Origin: Ferrimonas balearica
GTDB lineage: Bacteria; Pseudomonadota; Gammaproteobacteria; Enterobacterales; Shewanellaceae
Direction of reading: 5' to 3'
Length of the DNA stretch: 64,000 nucleotides
NCBI RefSeq assembly: GCF_019802055.1
Contig: NZ_JAHVHW010000007.1
Location: 1,203,403-1,267,402 of the forward strand
Numbering within the stretch: the stretch's first letter is position 1; every line of letters begins with the position of its first letter. Shown in pieces: positions 9,250 to 18,427 of the stretch. The notes under the pieces are model-generated. The model made no database searches and was not told the origin of the DNA. It saw nothing but the letters and a program-made list of their open reading frames with translations. Position numbers and translations under genes: made by a program.

Positions 9250-10722
9250 ATGGAGCCCAAATCACCTTCGCTGCTGGATGCACTGACACCTGTATTGGTG
9301 TTGATCATCGGTCTGGCCGCATCCGTTACCCTGTATGGGGACAACGCCTCCTATGGCCCGAACCAGATCGTGCTGTTCCTGGTCGCTGGCATCGCCATGA
9401 TCGTTGGTTGGAAAAATGGCTACAAGTGGGAGCAGCTAGAATACGGCTTGCAGAAAGGGATCAGCATCTCAATCGGCGCCATCCTGATCCTGTTGGCGGT
9501 GGGAAGCCTGATCGGCACCTTCCTGCTGGCCGGCACTGTGCCAACCCTTATCTATTACGGTTTACACCTGCTGAATCCCGCCATTTTCTACGCAGCGACC
9601 TGTGTGATCTGTGCGGTTGTGGCGCTCTCGATTGGCAGTTCCTGGACGGTGGCAGCGACCGTTGGTGTCGCCCTGATGGGGGTCAGCCAGGGGCTCGGGA
9701 TGGACAAAGCGATCACCGCCGGCGCGGTGATCTCCGGTGCCTACTTCGGGGACAAGATGTCGCCCCTGTCTGAAACCACTAACCTGGCGCCTGCCGTGGC
9801 GGGGTCCGAACTGTTCAGCCACATCCGCAATATGGCTCGTACCTCGATTCCCGCGTTTGTCTTGGCGTTGCTGGTGTTTGTTGCGATGGGCTGGGGTCAG
9901 GGCAGTGACTTCGACCCTTCCCGACTTGAAGCGATGGCGACCGGGCTGAAGGTGCAGTTTCAGTTGGGTTGGTACCTGCTGTTGCCTCTGGTATTGGTGC
10001 TGGTGCTGGCGATGATGAAGATGCCAGCCTTTCCTGCGATAGCGATTGGTGCTTTAACCGGAGGTCTGTGGGCGGCGCTGTTTCAGCCGGATGCAATCCG
10101 ATCCATGAGTGACGGAAGTGGCAGCTATGGCCTGATGGCCCTGACCGTGGTTTGGCAGGCATTGTTTGAAGGGATAACGGTACAAACCGGCACGGACGAT
10201 CTGGATGCGCTGCTGTCCGGTGGAGGGATGGGGTCAATGCTCAATACCGTTTGGTTGATCCTGGCGGCCATGAGCTTTGGCGCGGTAATGGAAACCTGCG
10301 GGTTATTGCGGCGATTGGTGCAGGCCATTCTGTCCGGTGTGAAGACCAGTGGATCGCTGATCGCAACCACCATCACAAGCTGCTTTGGGGTCAACCTGCT
10401 GACCGCGGATCAGTACATCGCCATTGTTGTACCGGGGAGAATGTTCAAGGCGGAGTACGAGGAGCGTGGTTTGTCGCCTCTGAATCTGTCCCGGGCGCTG
10501 GAGGATGGCGGGACCATCACTTCGCCACTGGTGCCATGGAACAGTTGCGGTGCCTATATGCAGGGCGTGCTGATGGTGAATCCGATTGATTACGCTTTGT
10601 ACGCCTTTTTTAACTGGTTCAGCCCTGTGATTGGTATACTCCTGGCTCACCTGGGGGTAGGGATTAAGATGGCTCTGCCCCGTACCTCTCGCCTAGACAG
10701 CAGTAAGGAGAGTGCTCAATGA
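9250..10722 (+). CDS. nhaC: NhaC-family Na+/H+ antiporter
   Basis: The 490-residue protein has about 12 membrane helices and the NhaC-family pattern, including GDKMSPLSETTNLAPA and a late segment EDGGTITSPLVPWNSCG. These antiporters export Na+ in exchange for H+, though some members exchange organic acids. A strong GGAAGGA ribosome site precedes the ATG. The stop overlaps the pepN start (ATGA). Located directly after a sodium symporter, it could return the sodium that is co-imported; this is inference. Confidence 0.88.
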   Translation: MEPKSPSLLDALTPVLVLIIGLAASVTLYGDNASYGPNQIVLFLVAGIAMIVGWKNGYKWEQLEYGLQKGISISIGAILILLAVGSLIGTFLLAGTVPTLIYYGLHLLNPAIFYAATCVICAVVALSIGSSWTVAATVGVALMGVSQGLGMDKAITAGAVISGAYFGDKMSPLSETTNLAPAVAGSELFSHIRNMARTSIPAFVLALLVFVAMGWGQGSDFDPSRLEAMATGLKVQFQLGWYLLLPLVLVLVLAMMKMPAFPAIAIGALTGGLWAALFQPDAIRSMSDGSGSYGLMALTVVWQALFEGITVQTGTDDLDALLSGGGMGSMLNTVWLILAAMSFGAVMETCGLLRRLVQAILSGVKTSGSLIATTITSCFGVNLLTADQYIAIVVPGRMFKAEYEERGLSPLNLSRALEDGGTITSPLVPWNSCGAYMQGVLMVNPIDYALYAFFNWFSPVIGILLAHLGVGIKMALPRTSRLDSSKESAQ

Positions 10723-13331
10723 CGGCTATGCAAGCCAAATATCGCAAGGACTACCAGGCACCAGATTTCACCATTACCGAACTGGACCTGGCGTTTGTAC
10801 TGGATCCCAACCACACGCAGGTCATCGCCACCAGCCATGTGGTCCGGCAGCGCCCCGATGCTCGAGAGCTGGTGTTGGACGGTGAGTCACTGCAGTTGAA
10901 GTCGGTCAAGGTGAATGGAGAGGCGTTGAGCGCTGACCGTTATCGTGAGCAGAATGGCCAGTTGGTGATTGAACTGGACCAGGATGAAGCCACGCTGGTG
11001 ATCGAAACTGAGATCGATCCCGCCAACAACACCACGCTGGAAGGGCTCTATCAGTCCGGTGGAGCATTCTGTACCCAGTGTGAAGCGGAAGGTTTTCGCC
11101 GCATTACCTATTTCCTCGACCGACCCGATGTACTGGCCCGCTATCGTACCCGCATTGAAGCGGACAAGGCTCAGTACCCCTTCCTGCTCTCTAACGGCAA
11201 CAAGATTGAAGCAGGTGACCTGGATGACGGTCGTCACTTTGCCGTTTGGGAAGATCCCTTCCCGAAGCCCAGCTACCTGTTTGCGCTGGTAGCGGGTGAC
11301 TTCGATCTTCTTGAGGACACCTTTGTTACGGCGTCCGGCCGCGAAGTCGCCCTTGAGCTGTTTGTCGACCGCGGTAACCTCTACCGCGGCCACCACGCCA
11401 TGGCATCACTGAAGCACTCGATGGCCTGGGACGAAAAGCGTTTCGGCCTGGAGTATGACCTCGACATCTACATGATCGTCGCCGTCGACTTCTTCAATAT
11501 GGGCGCGATGGAAAACAAGGGGCTGAACATCTTCAACTCCAAGGCCGTATTGGCGGACCCGCAGAGCGCCACGGACGCTGAGTATCACCGCATTGAATCG
11601 ATCATCGGCCACGAGTATTTCCACAACTGGACCGGTAACCGGGTAACCTGCCGCGACTGGTTCCAGTTGAGCCTGAAAGAGGGCCTGACGGTGTTCCGTG
11701 ACCAGGAGTTCTCCTCGGAAATGGGCTCCCGTGCCGTCAACCGCATTCAGGCGGTGAAAGTGGTTCGCAACCAGCAGTTCGCTGAAGACGCCGGTCCGAT
11801 GGCGCATCCGATCCGCCCCGAGAAGGTGATCGAGATGAACAACTTCTACACGGTTACCGTGTACGACAAAGGCGCCGAAGTGATCCGGATGATGCACACC
11901 CTGTTGGGTGAAGCCGGCTTCCGTAAAGGGATGGATCTCTACTTTGAGCGTCATGACGGCCAGGCGGTGACCTGCGACGACTTTGTGCAGGCGATGGAAG
12001 ATGCCAGTGGCGTGGATCTGACCCAGTTCCGTCTTTGGTACAGCCAGAGCGGGACGCCGGTGCTCTCGGTTGAACAGCAGTATGACGCCGAACGTCACAG
12101 CTATACCCTGACGTTGTCTCAGCACACACCGCCGACCGCTGACCAGTCTGAGAAGGTTGCCCTTCACATTCCGGTGGCGTTTGAACTGATCGACAGCGAG
12201 GGGCGTTCTGTTCCGTTGATCTGCGATGGTCAGTCTCACAATGGCTTGCTGGAACTGAAATCCGATTCCCAAAGCTGGACCTTTGAGCAGGTGCCTGCGG
12301 ATGTGGTGCCGTCACTGCTTCAGGAGTTCTCCGCGCCGGTTCGGTTGAGCTTTCAATACCAGCCTCAGCAACTGGCCCGCATTCTGGCTCATGCGAGCAA
12401 TGACTTTGCTCGTTGGGATGCCGCTCAAACGCTCTATCAGGGCGAAGTGTTCGCCATTGCGGACGGCGAACAGGAGCGGGTAACCGACACCACTCTTGAA
12501 GCGATCCGCGCTGTATTGTTGGGCGAGGGGCAGGACCCGGCCCTGGTGGCGGAACTGCTGATGCTGCCCTCTGAGTCGACTCTGGCCCAGGCTCGGGCTG
12601 GTGCCGATGTTGAAGCGATTCACCATGCCCGCCGCAGTGTCCAGTCTCAGTTGGGCCTCGCTTTGGAGGATGAATTGACCGCCGTTTATCGGGCTCACTT
12701 TGATGCCAGCTACGCCAACAATGGTGAAGCGGTAGGGCGACGGGCACTGAAAAACGCCTGTCTGCATCTGCTGGCTATGGGGGGTAAGGCCAGCAGCCAG
12801 AGCCTGATCGAAAGCCAGTTCCAGAGCGCAGACAATATGACTGATTCCCTCGCGGCTCTGAATGCAGCCAACCAGGGCGCATTGCCAGTAGCCAAGGCGA
12901 TGATGACAGCGTTTGAAACCCGATGGCGTGAAGAACCACTGGTGATGGATAAGTGGTTTGCCCAGGTTGCGATGCAACCCGGCGCTCACGCTCTTGATGC
13001 CGTCAAAGCCGCGATGACGCACGTCGCATTTGATATCAGCAACCCGAACCGGGTGAGGGCACTGATAGGGGCGTTTGCTGACGGTAACCCCAACGCGTTC
13101 CACGCCATCGATGGCAGCGGATACCAGTTCCTCACTGACATTTTGATCAAACTGAATGGCATAAACCCCCAGTGCGCCGCACGGATCATGACCCCTCTGA
13201 TGCAGTGGAAGCAGCAGGACGAGGAGCGTCAGGCCTTGATGCTGGCGCAATTGAAACGGTTGGCATCACTGGAAGGGTTGAGCCGGGACCTGTTCGAGAA
13301 AGTGAGCAAGAGTCTGGAGCAGGCGGCCTGA
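10719..13331 (+). CDS. pepN: Aminopeptidase N (M1 metallopeptidase)
   Basis: The 870-residue length equals E. coli PepN. The M1 hallmarks are present: the exopeptidase motif GAMEN and the zinc site HEYFHNW (first His at residue 298) followed by the downstream Glu in LKEGLTVFRD. PepN is a cytosolic broad-specificity aminopeptidase finishing peptide breakdown. Its start overlaps the nhaC stop. In E. coli pepN sits next to pyrD; here pyrD lies about 13 kb further on, so the neighbourhood is partly conserved. Confidence 0.97.
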   Translation: MTAMQAKYRKDYQAPDFTITELDLAFVLDPNHTQVIATSHVVRQRPDARELVLDGESLQLKSVKVNGEALSADRYREQNGQLVIELDQDEATLVIETEIDPANNTTLEGLYQSGGAFCTQCEAEGFRRITYFLDRPDVLARYRTRIEADKAQYPFLLSNGNKIEAGDLDDGRHFAVWEDPFPKPSYLFALVAGDFDLLEDTFVTASGREVALELFVDRGNLYRGHHAMASLKHSMAWDEKRFGLEYDLDIYMIVAVDFFNMGAMENKGLNIFNSKAVLADPQSATDAEYHRIESIIGHEYFHNWTGNRVTCRDWFQLSLKEGLTVFRDQEFSSEMGSRAVNRIQAVKVVRNQQFAEDAGPMAHPIRPEKVIEMNNFYTVTVYDKGAEVIRMMHTLLGEAGFRKGMDLYFERHDGQAVTCDDFVQAMEDASGVDLTQFRLWYSQSGTPVLSVEQQYDAERHSYTLTLSQHTPPTADQSEKVALHIPVAFELIDSEGRSVPLICDGQSHNGLLELKSDSQSWTFEQVPADVVPSLLQEFSAPVRLSFQYQPQQLARILAHASNDFARWDAAQTLYQGEVFAIADGEQERVTDTTLEAIRAVLLGEGQDPALVAELLMLPSESTLAQARAGADVEAIHHARRSVQSQLGLALEDELTAVYRAHFDASYANNGEAVGRRALKNACLHLLAMGGKASSQSLIESQFQSADNMTDSLAALNAANQGALPVAKAMMTAFETRWREEPLVMDKWFAQVAMQPGAHALDAVKAAMTHVAFDISNPNRVRALIGAFADGNPNAFHAIDGSGYQFLTDILIKLNGINPQCAARIMTPLMQWKQQDEERQALMLAQLKRLASLEGLSRDLFEKVSKSLEQAA

Positions 13332-13334
13332 AGG

Positions 13335-13553
13335 ATGCGCTGTTATCAGTTCGATGTAAGGCTCTCTGCGGAGCAGATGATGCGCTATTACCGGGGGCAG
13401 GCCAACCTGGTAGTGATACGGGACAGGGCAGGCAAAGTGTTACATTTGCACCCCCGATACCTGAGGCCGCATCTGCGCCCTGAAGGAGTGGTTGGCAGTT
13501 TTGAACTGCGCCTGAGTGAGCAAGGACAATTCGTCGAACTAGTGCGCATTTAG
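13335..13553 (+). CDS. DUF2835 family small protein
   Basis: The 72-residue protein resembles the DUF2835 family found next to pepN in Shewanella- and Ferrimonas-like genomes. The core is VVIRDRAGKVLHLHPRYLRPHL, here split between about residues 26 and 47. The ATG lies three bases after the pepN stop, so it is in the same operon. Function is unknown; no membrane segment or catalytic motif is visible. Confidence 0.8.
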   Translation: MRCYQFDVRLSAEQMMRYYRGQANLVVIRDRAGKVLHLHPRYLRPHLRPEGVVGSFELRLSEQGQFVELVRI

Positions 13554-13865
13554 AGCAAATGCTTCAAACGCAAAGGGGTCAGCTAACAGCTGGCCTTTTT
13601 TTATGTTCGTTTCTAAAAATATCTTTTAAATCATGCGACTAAGGTATCGGGGACGGGGCAGGGGACGTTGACAAGGCCAGCATTTAAATGGATTGATTTA
13701 AATGGTCGTTTGAATGCAGGTAAACCGTTAAATTTGAAGTGCTTTCTATGTCACAAAGTGGTTGCTAGCACCTTTCCCTTATTGTAACAATGGGGTTAAT
13801 TTCGGCCTGAAAATAGATCCGAAATCTCATAAAACGATAACATCAGGGAAGGGAGAACAGCGACA
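13554..13865 (+). other. Intergenic region: terminator, AT-rich repeat, leader of the envelope module
   Basis: No gene. It holds a terminator (13573-13602), a tandem AT-rich element in which ATTTAAATGG occurs twice about 14 bases apart (13680-13705), two GGGNAGGG octamers (13656 and 13846), and a GGGAAGGGAG ribosome site before the DUF1302 gene. The AT-rich repeat could be an operator; no promoter was assigned. Confidence 0.6.
13573..13602 (+). terminator. Terminator after pepN-DUF2835
   Basis: The stem GGTCAGCT/AGCTGGCC (one G-U pair) with loop AAC is followed by a run of seven T residues. Confidence 0.85.
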
Positions 13866-15971
13866 ATGACTGCAAGCGTATCCCGCTTTCGCCGCTCAGT
13901 GCTGGCAGCCAGTATCGGAATGGTACTGGCTGCGCCGACTCAGGCGGTGACATTCGAATGGGGAGATATCCAAGGGAGCTTTGACTCAACCTGGACCCTT
14001 GGGGCAGCGTGGCGTGTCGAGGAGCGCGATCTGGATAAGATCGGCAAGAGTAACCGGTTCAAATGGGACACGGGTTACGGCTTTGACTTTGTCAACGGCA
14101 CTTTCAACGATACCGGGCTGGAAGCCAGCCAGATCTTCGGATTACCGGGGTCTTACTCCTCGAACGGTGATCTGGCCAATATGCTCTACAGCAAGGGCGA
14201 CACCTTCACCGAGATCTTCAAAGGCCTGCACGAACTGGAACTGGTTTACGAAAACATGGGGGTTTTCGTACGCGGGTTCTACTTCTACGACAACAAACTG
14301 GAAAACGGCGACTTTGACTACCAGAACCCGATGAGTGGTGAGGAGTTTGACGTTTGCGCGGACGACAAAGCGGCAGAGTACGCTTGCTCCGATATCCGTT
14401 TGCTGGATGCCTACTTCTTTGCGGACTTCGATCTTGGGACGATGCCTTTCTCCATCCGTATCGGTGAGCAGGTTGTCAGCTGGGGTGAAAGCACCCTGAT
14501 TGCCCATGGCATCAACTCCATCAACCCGGTTGACCTTGCCCGTCTGCAGGCACCGGGTTCCGAGTTGAAGGAAGCGTTTATCCCAGTCGGTACCGTTTGG
14601 GCCAGCTTGGGCCTGACCGAGAACTTCAACATTGAAGCCTACTACCAGTATCGCTGGGAAGAGACTCGTCTGCCGGTAACCGGTACCTACTTCTCCAGTA
14701 ACGACTTCGCGGGCGCGGGTGGCTATGTAAATAACGCCCAGTTGGGCTTTACCTCTAACCCCGACATTACGCTGAACTACCTGCTGGAAGAGTATCAGCG
14801 TCTGGGGCAGGCCGCTGCCGGTGCCATCGCAGGCTCTGGTGCCACTACGCCGGAAGAGATCCAGGCGGCACTGGTTCCGTTGGCGCCTCTGGCCGTTCCC
14901 TATGGAACCAAGACCACCCTGGTGGGCTACGAGCAGAAGCCAGATGATCAGGGCCAGTTTGGTGTGAAACTGGGCTACTTTGCCCCCGACCTCAACGACA
15001 CCGAGTTCGGACTCTACTTCATCAATTACCACAGCAAGCGCCCCCTGATTTCTGGTCAGGCCGCTGACTTCAGTGGCGCAGCCCTGGTTCAGGATCTCGC
15101 GACTCTGAGCGCCATTGCCGGCGCTGGCGGTGAGGTATCCCGTGATGACCTTCTGGGTCTTAACGCGTTTTCCAAAGCGGTTATCGAGTATCCGGAAGAC
15201 ATTAAGCTGTACGGTTTCTCCTTCAACACCACTCTGGGTGATACCTCAGTAGCTGGTGAGATCGCCTATCGTCAGGATGAGCCGCTGCAGATTGACGACG
15301 TTGAACTGCTGTTTGCCGCCATGCCGGAGCAGCTTTATAACGCCGACAATGACGCCTATGGCGTGTTTGAGAACCTGTCTCAGTACGTGAAGCCCAACGG
15401 CGAGCGTCTGATGCCCGGTGAGTTTGGATCCGGCTATGTGCTGACCGACTCCACCCAGGCGCAGATGACCTTTACCCACATCTTTGGCCCCACTCTTGGT
15501 GCCTCTAACTTCCTGATGTTAGGAGAAGTGGGTGGCGTCTGGCTGCACGACATGCCGGATACGTCAGTACTGCGCATGAATGGTCCGGGCACTGAACGTG
15601 CGGGCCTCGAAGGGCGTGAAGACAGCGCCGGGGTGCTGGGTCTGCTGCACAACGGCCCCGAAGAGGATGCGTTCCCCACCGATAACGCCTGGGGCTATCG
15701 CATCGTCGCCAAAGCGGACTACACCAACGCGCTGTTTGGCTGGAACCTCTCACCTCGAGTGGTGTTCTCCCACGACGTTTCCGGTACCACTCCGGACCCG
15801 CTGTTCCTCTTTATCGAAAACCGTAAATCCGCAGCAGCCACGCTGTCCGGGGATTACCAGAACCGCTGGTCTTTCGATTTGAGCTACAACGCGTTCTGGG
15901 GCGGCAAGGGCAGCACCAATTCTTTGGAAGACAAGGACTTCGTGTCCTTTAACGTGAAGTTCTCCATCTAA
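13866..15971 (+). CDS. DUF1302 family outer-envelope protein
   Basis: The 701-residue protein has a signal peptide ending near APTQAVT, then the DUF1302 pattern (FEWGDIQGSFDSTWTLGAAW at the N-terminus). It is rich in alternating aromatic and polar strands and ends in FNVKFSI, a beta-barrel-like C-terminus with an aromatic residue near the end, so an outer-membrane location is likely. DUF1302 genes usually precede DUF1329 and sit with Ycf48-like and MMPL genes, as they do here. The whole set is thought to move or modify a hydrophobic envelope compound; the substrate is not known. Confidence 0.85.
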   Translation: MTASVSRFRRSVLAASIGMVLAAPTQAVTFEWGDIQGSFDSTWTLGAAWRVEERDLDKIGKSNRFKWDTGYGFDFVNGTFNDTGLEASQIFGLPGSYSSNGDLANMLYSKGDTFTEIFKGLHELELVYENMGVFVRGFYFYDNKLENGDFDYQNPMSGEEFDVCADDKAAEYACSDIRLLDAYFFADFDLGTMPFSIRIGEQVVSWGESTLIAHGINSINPVDLARLQAPGSELKEAFIPVGTVWASLGLTENFNIEAYYQYRWEETRLPVTGTYFSSNDFAGAGGYVNNAQLGFTSNPDITLNYLLEEYQRLGQAAAGAIAGSGATTPEEIQAALVPLAPLAVPYGTKTTLVGYEQKPDDQGQFGVKLGYFAPDLNDTEFGLYFINYHSKRPLISGQAADFSGAALVQDLATLSAIAGAGGEVSRDDLLGLNAFSKAVIEYPEDIKLYGFSFNTTLGDTSVAGEIAYRQDEPLQIDDVELLFAAMPEQLYNADNDAYGVFENLSQYVKPNGERLMPGEFGSGYVLTDSTQAQMTFTHIFGPTLGASNFLMLGEVGGVWLHDMPDTSVLRMNGPGTERAGLEGREDSAGVLGLLHNGPEEDAFPTDNAWGYRIVAKADYTNALFGWNLSPRVVFSHDVSGTTPDPLFLFIENRKSAAATLSGDYQNRWSFDLSYNAFWGGKGSTNSLEDKDFVSFNVKFSI

Positions 15972-15987
15972 GAGAGGCGGGATCCAA

Positions 15988-17352
15988 ATGAAAAAGATCA
16001 CAGTAATGGCGTCTGCAATGGCGCTGATGTTCGGCTCCGGGATGGCGATGGCCAAGGTAAGCCCGGAGGAAGCGGCAAAGCTGGGTAAAGACCTGACGCC
16101 GATGGGCGCAGAGATGGCTGGCAACGCCGATGGCTCCATTCCCGCCTGGACCGGTGGTATTACTCAACCGCCTGCGGGATATCAGAAGGGTACCTTCCAC
16201 GTTGACCCCTATGGAGGGGACGCCAAGATCGTCACCATCACCAAGGACAACATGGCGGAATACGCGCCGCTCCTGAGTGCCGGTGTCCAAAAGATGTTCG
16301 AGATGTATCCGGACACCTTCAAGATGGATGTGTATCCGACACACCGCAGCGGCTCCTACCCGCAGTTTATCTATGACGCCACCATCAAGAACGCCACCTC
16401 TGCGGAGTTGGTTGATGGCGGTAACGGTATCCGCGGCGCTGCCACGGGCATTCCGTTCCCAATCCCGGCCAACGGCCTGGAGGTGATCTGGAACCACATT
16501 CTGCGTTATCGCGGCGAGACCGCTGAGATTCAGCGTAACCAGGCTGCACCGACCGCAGGCGGTTCCTACACGCTGGTAGAGACCAACGAGCAGATTAAAT
16601 TCCTGTACACCATCCCCGGCGCAGACGCGGCGGCACTGGCCAAGGACAATCTGCTTTTCTACTTCAAGCAGGTTGTGACTGCTCCGGCTCGATTGGCGGG
16701 CACCGCACTTCTGGTTCATGAAACCATGGATCAGAGCAAGCAGCCTCGTCAGGCCTGGACCTACAACACCGGTCAGCGCCGTGTGCGTCGCGCTCCGAAT
16801 GTCGCGTTCGATACTCCTGGAACCGCGTCTGACGGCATGCGTACCACTGACGATTTCGACCTCTATAACGGTTCTCCGGAGCGTTACAACTGGGAGCTGG
16901 TCGGTAAGCAGGAGATGTACATCCCCTACAACGACTACAAGCTGCACAGTGGTGACCTGAAATACGATCAGATCCTGCAAGCAGGCCATATCAACATGGA
17001 CCTGGTTCGCTGGGAAAAGCACCGGGTTTGGGTGGTTGAAGCCACGTTGAAGGATGGCGTTCGCCACCTGTACAAGACCCGTCGCTTCTACATCGACGAG
17101 GACAGCTGGCAGATTGCCCTGGTTGATCTGTACGACAACCGTGACCAGATGTACCGGGTCGGTATGGCGCACACCGTCAACTACTACGAGCAGCCGCTGG
17201 TATGGACCACGCTCGAAGTGTTCTACGACCTGAACTCCCGCCGCTACATGGCCATGGGTCTGGATAACGAAGGTAAGGTGGCCAATTTCGACGCCGATAT
17301 CTCCGTTTCCGACTTTACGCCTCAAGCGCTGCGCCGTCAGGGCCGTCGTTAA
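15988..17352 (+). CDS. DUF1329 family periplasmic or outer-membrane-associated protein
   Basis: The 454-residue protein has a signal peptide (cleavage near GMAMA, residue 22) and the DUF1329 start VSPEEAAKLGKDLTPMGAEM. As I recall, the family is assigned a LolA/LolB-like fold, which would fit binding of a lipid-like ligand; I cannot verify this here. It follows the DUF1302 gene by 16 bases with an AGAGAGGCGGGA ribosome site, so the two are co-transcribed. Confidence 0.85.
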   Translation: MKKITVMASAMALMFGSGMAMAKVSPEEAAKLGKDLTPMGAEMAGNADGSIPAWTGGITQPPAGYQKGTFHVDPYGGDAKIVTITKDNMAEYAPLLSAGVQKMFEMYPDTFKMDVYPTHRSGSYPQFIYDATIKNATSAELVDGGNGIRGAATGIPFPIPANGLEVIWNHILRYRGETAEIQRNQAAPTAGGSYTLVETNEQIKFLYTIPGADAAALAKDNLLFYFKQVVTAPARLAGTALLVHETMDQSKQPRQAWTYNTGQRRVRRAPNVAFDTPGTASDGMRTTDDFDLYNGSPERYNWELVGKQEMYIPYNDYKLHSGDLKYDQILQAGHINMDLVRWEKHRVWVVEATLKDGVRHLYKTRRFYIDEDSWQIALVDLYDNRDQMYRVGMAHTVNYYEQPLVWTTLEVFYDLNSRRYMAMGLDNEGKVANFDADISVSDFTPQALRRQGRR

Positions 17353-17364
17353 TCCCATCTGATA

Positions 17365-17388
17365 AAGGCGCCCCAATCGGGGCGCCTT
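17365..17388 (+). terminator. Intercistronic hairpin after the DUF1329 gene
   Basis: The stem AAGGCGCCCC/GGGGCGCCTT has a four-base loop and is followed by ATTCG, with no good T tract. It probably gives partial termination or protects the upstream mRNA so that the first two genes are expressed above the last two. Confidence 0.65.
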
Positions 17389-17402
17389 ATTCGAGAGTTC
17401 CT

Positions 17403-18416
17403 ATGTTGTATCGAATCCTGTTTTCTACCGCGCTGTTGAGCGCCACTGCGCTGGCCAACGACGCAGGAAACCTGCATGAGGCGTTTATTGCGCCCAAAGC
17501 GTCGCAATCACTGCTACTGGATATTCAGTCCGCAGGCGATAAGTGGGTCCTGGTTGGCGATCGAGGCACCGTACTTCGAGGAGATGGCCAGAGTTGGATC
17601 CAGTCTCCGGCACCGCTAACCACCATGCTGACTTCCGTGACGTTTGCGGACGATAGGCAAGGCTGGGCGGTGGGTCACGATGTGACGGTATTGGCGACAC
17701 AAGATGGCGGCGCAAGCTGGAAGATCAGCCAGAATCTGCCGCAGAAGGATAAGCCGCTGCTGGACATCCTGGCACTGGGCAATGATGAGATCGTTGCGGT
17801 TGGTGCCTATGGGTTGTTTTACCGCTCCGTGGATGGCGGACGCAGTTGGAGTGAGGAGTTTCACGACGAGTTGCTGTTCGAGGAGGATCGACTCTACCTC
17901 GAGGAACTGAAAGCGGATGATGAAGCACTCTACCTGGATGAACGCAGTGCGATTCTGCCGCACTTTAACCGCATCAAGCGTTTAGCAAATGGTGACCTGT
18001 TTCTCCTTGGAGAGATGGGCTTTATGGCGCGCTCCAGTGACAACGGCCACCATTGGCAGAAACTGGAAGAGATCTACTTTGGTTCCTTTATGGATATGGT
18101 CGAACTGCCCAATAGCGGGCTGCTGGCTGTTGGTCTGAGGGGGAACATCTTCCGAAGCGACAACAACGGTATCGACTGGGAGCCTGTTGATGTAGACCTG
18201 CGCTCTACCATCAACAGTGGCATTCGCTTAGACGACGGTCGAATCGTGTTGGTCGCTAACGGCGGCGTGATGCTGGTTAGTGAAGATGATGGCAGAAGCT
18301 TCACCAGCCGCCTCCTGGCCAAAGGGGACGACCTGGTTGCGGTCGCGGCCGTGGACGGTTCCACACTGCTGGTTGTTGGCAGTAACGGCGCCAACCTCTA
18401 TCCCATTACGGAATAA
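17403..18416 (+). CDS. Ycf48-like (photosystem II stability-type) beta-propeller protein
   Basis: The 337-residue product has a signal peptide (cleavage near ATALA, residue 19) and repeated BNR-like blades such as DGGASWKIS, DGGRSWSEE, DNGHHWQKL and DNNGIDWEP. The Ycf48/HCF136 fold is common in non-photosynthetic bacteria, almost always next to DUF1302/DUF1329 and MMPL genes, so the photosystem name is only historical. The exported propeller probably acts as a scaffold for the RND protein encoded 12 bases downstream. Confidence 0.85.
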   Translation: MLYRILFSTALLSATALANDAGNLHEAFIAPKASQSLLLDIQSAGDKWVLVGDRGTVLRGDGQSWIQSPAPLTTMLTSVTFADDRQGWAVGHDVTVLATQDGGASWKISQNLPQKDKPLLDILALGNDEIVAVGAYGLFYRSVDGGRSWSEEFHDELLFEEDRLYLEELKADDEALYLDERSAILPHFNRIKRLANGDLFLLGEMGFMARSSDNGHHWQKLEEIYFGSFMDMVELPNSGLLAVGLRGNIFRSDNNGIDWEPVDVDLRSTINSGIRLDDGRIVLVANGGVMLVSEDDGRSFTSRLLAKGDDLVAVAAVDGSTLLVVGSNGANLYPITE

Positions 18417-18427
18417 GGAGTCGTACC

